From positions 1-64,000 of the forward strand of contig RPFO01000468.1 in assembly GCA_009746045.1 (NCBI GenBank): DNA of 64,000 bases, given 5' to 3'. The translations under genes were made by a program, and so were the position numbers. The number at the start of each line of letters is the position of its first letter. The first letter of the stretch is position 1. Under the pieces are notes generated by a model that saw nothing but the letters and a program-made list of their open reading frames with translations, was not told the origin of the DNA and did not search any database. Positions 62,828-64,000 of this stretch are shown here, one piece after another. This stretch comes from Mesostigma viride. Lineage: Eukaryota > Streptophyta > Mesostigmatophyceae > Mesostigmatales > Mesostigmataceae.

Positions 62828-64000
62828 TTACCCCCGGCTGACAGGCCTACTGTTCCCCCTCCCCCCCAAATCCATAGGAACTAACCCCGAAGAAGACCCT
62901 GGCGAAAAAGCCACTGCTGGAGGGTCACGAGGGATCGAAGAGGGTGCGGGAGCCTGATTATCATAGGGGAACCCTGGGGGTCCTGTCTGCACAGCATTCA
63001 GCCTACTAGGGGTAGCTGAGGGAATGCGTCCTGAAGTGGGACGAATAGGAGCACGCTGAGGGGTACGAGGAGGGCGAGCGTCGGGATGAGGGGGAGCACC
63101 CGAAAGGAACTTGGGGCACTCACGTTTAAGATGACCTACTTCCTTACAATGATAGCATGTGATATGAGAGACATCCAGAGCTGAAAGGTCAGTAACACAA
63201 ATATCTAATTCTTCTACATAGGAGTTCTCCTCCTCAGGGGTAAGACTAATATTATTAATACGGGAACGGGTAGGAAGAGAAGGCGTGGTGAAGAAATCTG
63301 CTACTCGTAAGAGATGCTGGCGCACATGCTTGAGGGGCAGGTCAGTAAAACGGTAGGCAGAGAACTGGCGCTTTACTTCACGCAATAAGGGTCTACTGAG
63401 GCCCTGTAGGAAGCGAGCACGTACTTCTGCGCCCGACAAATCCCTAATTCGTACCATCTGGGCATCAAACTCTTTCATATACTCCTTAAATGATTTAGTA
63501 CCCTGCTGCAAGGTACCAAAGGCTAATCTATCCTGCCAATCTGCATCAGGAGGGACTAAATGGTTCTCTAAACGCTTAAACAATTCTGCTACAGAGTTAG
63601 GGTAGGCATGAGAGGCCAAAGACTCACACTGGATGAGGTTAGCAAGCTCAGGAGTAATGCAGGTAGTAAGATAGTGAGGGACTAGTACAGCATCAGAGAG
63701 ACGCCATCTATTATGATTCTGCCACGACTCTGTGTTCTGGGTAAGCAACATAATAAAAGTGAAAAACTGTTGAGGGGTAGACTTGACATCCAGCTTGGGA
63801 AGGTTAGCAAAGAGGGGAAGAGCAGGGGCTTAGGGGGATTAGAAGAGTCAGTTTTTCCCATAGGGCCACTATCTTCCACTGCTACATAAGCGGGATAGAA
63901 GGAAGGAAGAGGAAAGGTTTTGGGTAGGGGTCTAGAAGGGGCCACCGTTTCAGGCTGGTGCCCATAGGAGAAGGGAACAGTATATTGCTCACGAAGAGAG
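62828..64000 (-). pseudogene. Gypsy gag, runs to the window edge
   Basis: A retrotransposon gag-type core: LVPHYLTTCITPELANLIQC, PNSVAELFKRLENHL, DRLAFGTLQQGTKSFKEYMK, EFDAQMVRIRD and RFLQGLSRPLLREVKR. Then comes the zinc knuckle CYHCKEVGHLKREC (CX2CX4HX4C) and a Pro-rich tail. The upstream part is in a different frame and its start is outside or near the edge, so about one break is present. Confidence 0.75.

Larger units (their letters stand above)
50947..64000 (-). mobile_element. Ty3/Gypsy chromovirus, one LTR in view, broken by insertions
   Basis: Minus-strand element running off the right edge. Its parts from right to left: gag with zinc knuckle; pol with protease, RT, RNase H, integrase and chromodomain; an additional long ORF; a short 3' non-coding part; purine tract; and the 3' LTR at 50947-51513. 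Three DNA transposons are inserted: two hAT-C copies in the additional ORF and one 1.7-kb element in pol. Apart from these, the visible pol and gag frames are long and mostly open, with about two breaks. The 5' LTR lies outside the window, so LTR-based age cannot be given; the open frames suggest a recent copy. Confidence 0.85.

Overview
The window looks like a piece of a eukaryotic (probably algal or other protist) genome with two very different halves. I cannot name the host from the sequence. The left 25.2 kb is GC-rich and packed with intronless ORFs on both strands. AT-rich TATA-type boxes sit just upstream of several starts. The content suggests an integrated piece of a large DNA virus of the Nucleocytoviricota type: a DUF5767-like protein, an F-box-like protein, a U-box-like protein, a C2H2 finger protein, and a large block of fibre/adhesin-like proteins. 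No capsid, polymerase or packaging gene lies in the window, so the assignment rests on a few families and overall style. Several loci are broken (about seven or eight breaks in all), so it is treated here as a fossil.

Layout of the viral-like half: 0-3 kb small structural-like genes and an F-box-like gene; 3.2-4.7 kb the DUF5767-like gene; 4.7-12.9 kb a run of fibre-like loci, all on the plus strand, including phage-tail-fibre-like short repeats; 13-17 kb regulatory-looking proteins (C2H2, U-box) and a basic coiled-coil protein; 17.1-18.6 kb an Ig-like plus LamG-like adhesin; 18.9-20.7 kb two unknown genes; 20.7-25.2 kb a repeat-rich stretch with a large palindrome, tandem repeats and two more small genes. 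The repeat-rich stretch abuts a sharp composition change near 25.23 kb.

The right 39 kb is a transposon graveyard of ordinary composition. From 26.5 to 46.2 kb it holds a nest whose layers are mostly proved by target-site duplications: a LINE is split by a hAT transposon (hAT-A, 8-bp TSD), which is split by a Copia-type LTR element (Copia-1, 5-bp TSD), which is split by both a second Copia element in reverse orientation (Copia-2, 5-bp TSD) and a second hAT (hAT-B, 8-bp TSD). From 46.3 to 50.8 kb lie LINE ORF1 fragments and a 5'-truncated LINE. From 50.95 kb to the right edge is a Ty3/Gypsy chromovirus on the minus strand, with one LTR in view, gag, pol with a chromodomain, and an extra long ORF downstream of pol. 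That extra ORF carries two near-identical hAT copies (hAT-C1, hAT-C2) in opposite orientation, each with its own 8-bp TSD. A third DNA element interrupts pol.

The most unusual material is the pair of Copia elements. Both have LTRs that start AGTTA rather than TG, a shared non-tRNA-like CGTATTA directly after the 5' LTR, a retropepsin-like domain between integrase and RT instead of between gag and integrase, and a perfect RNA polymerase III B-box in the 3' non-coding region. The chromovirus's extra ORF and the viral fibre cluster are the other two leads.
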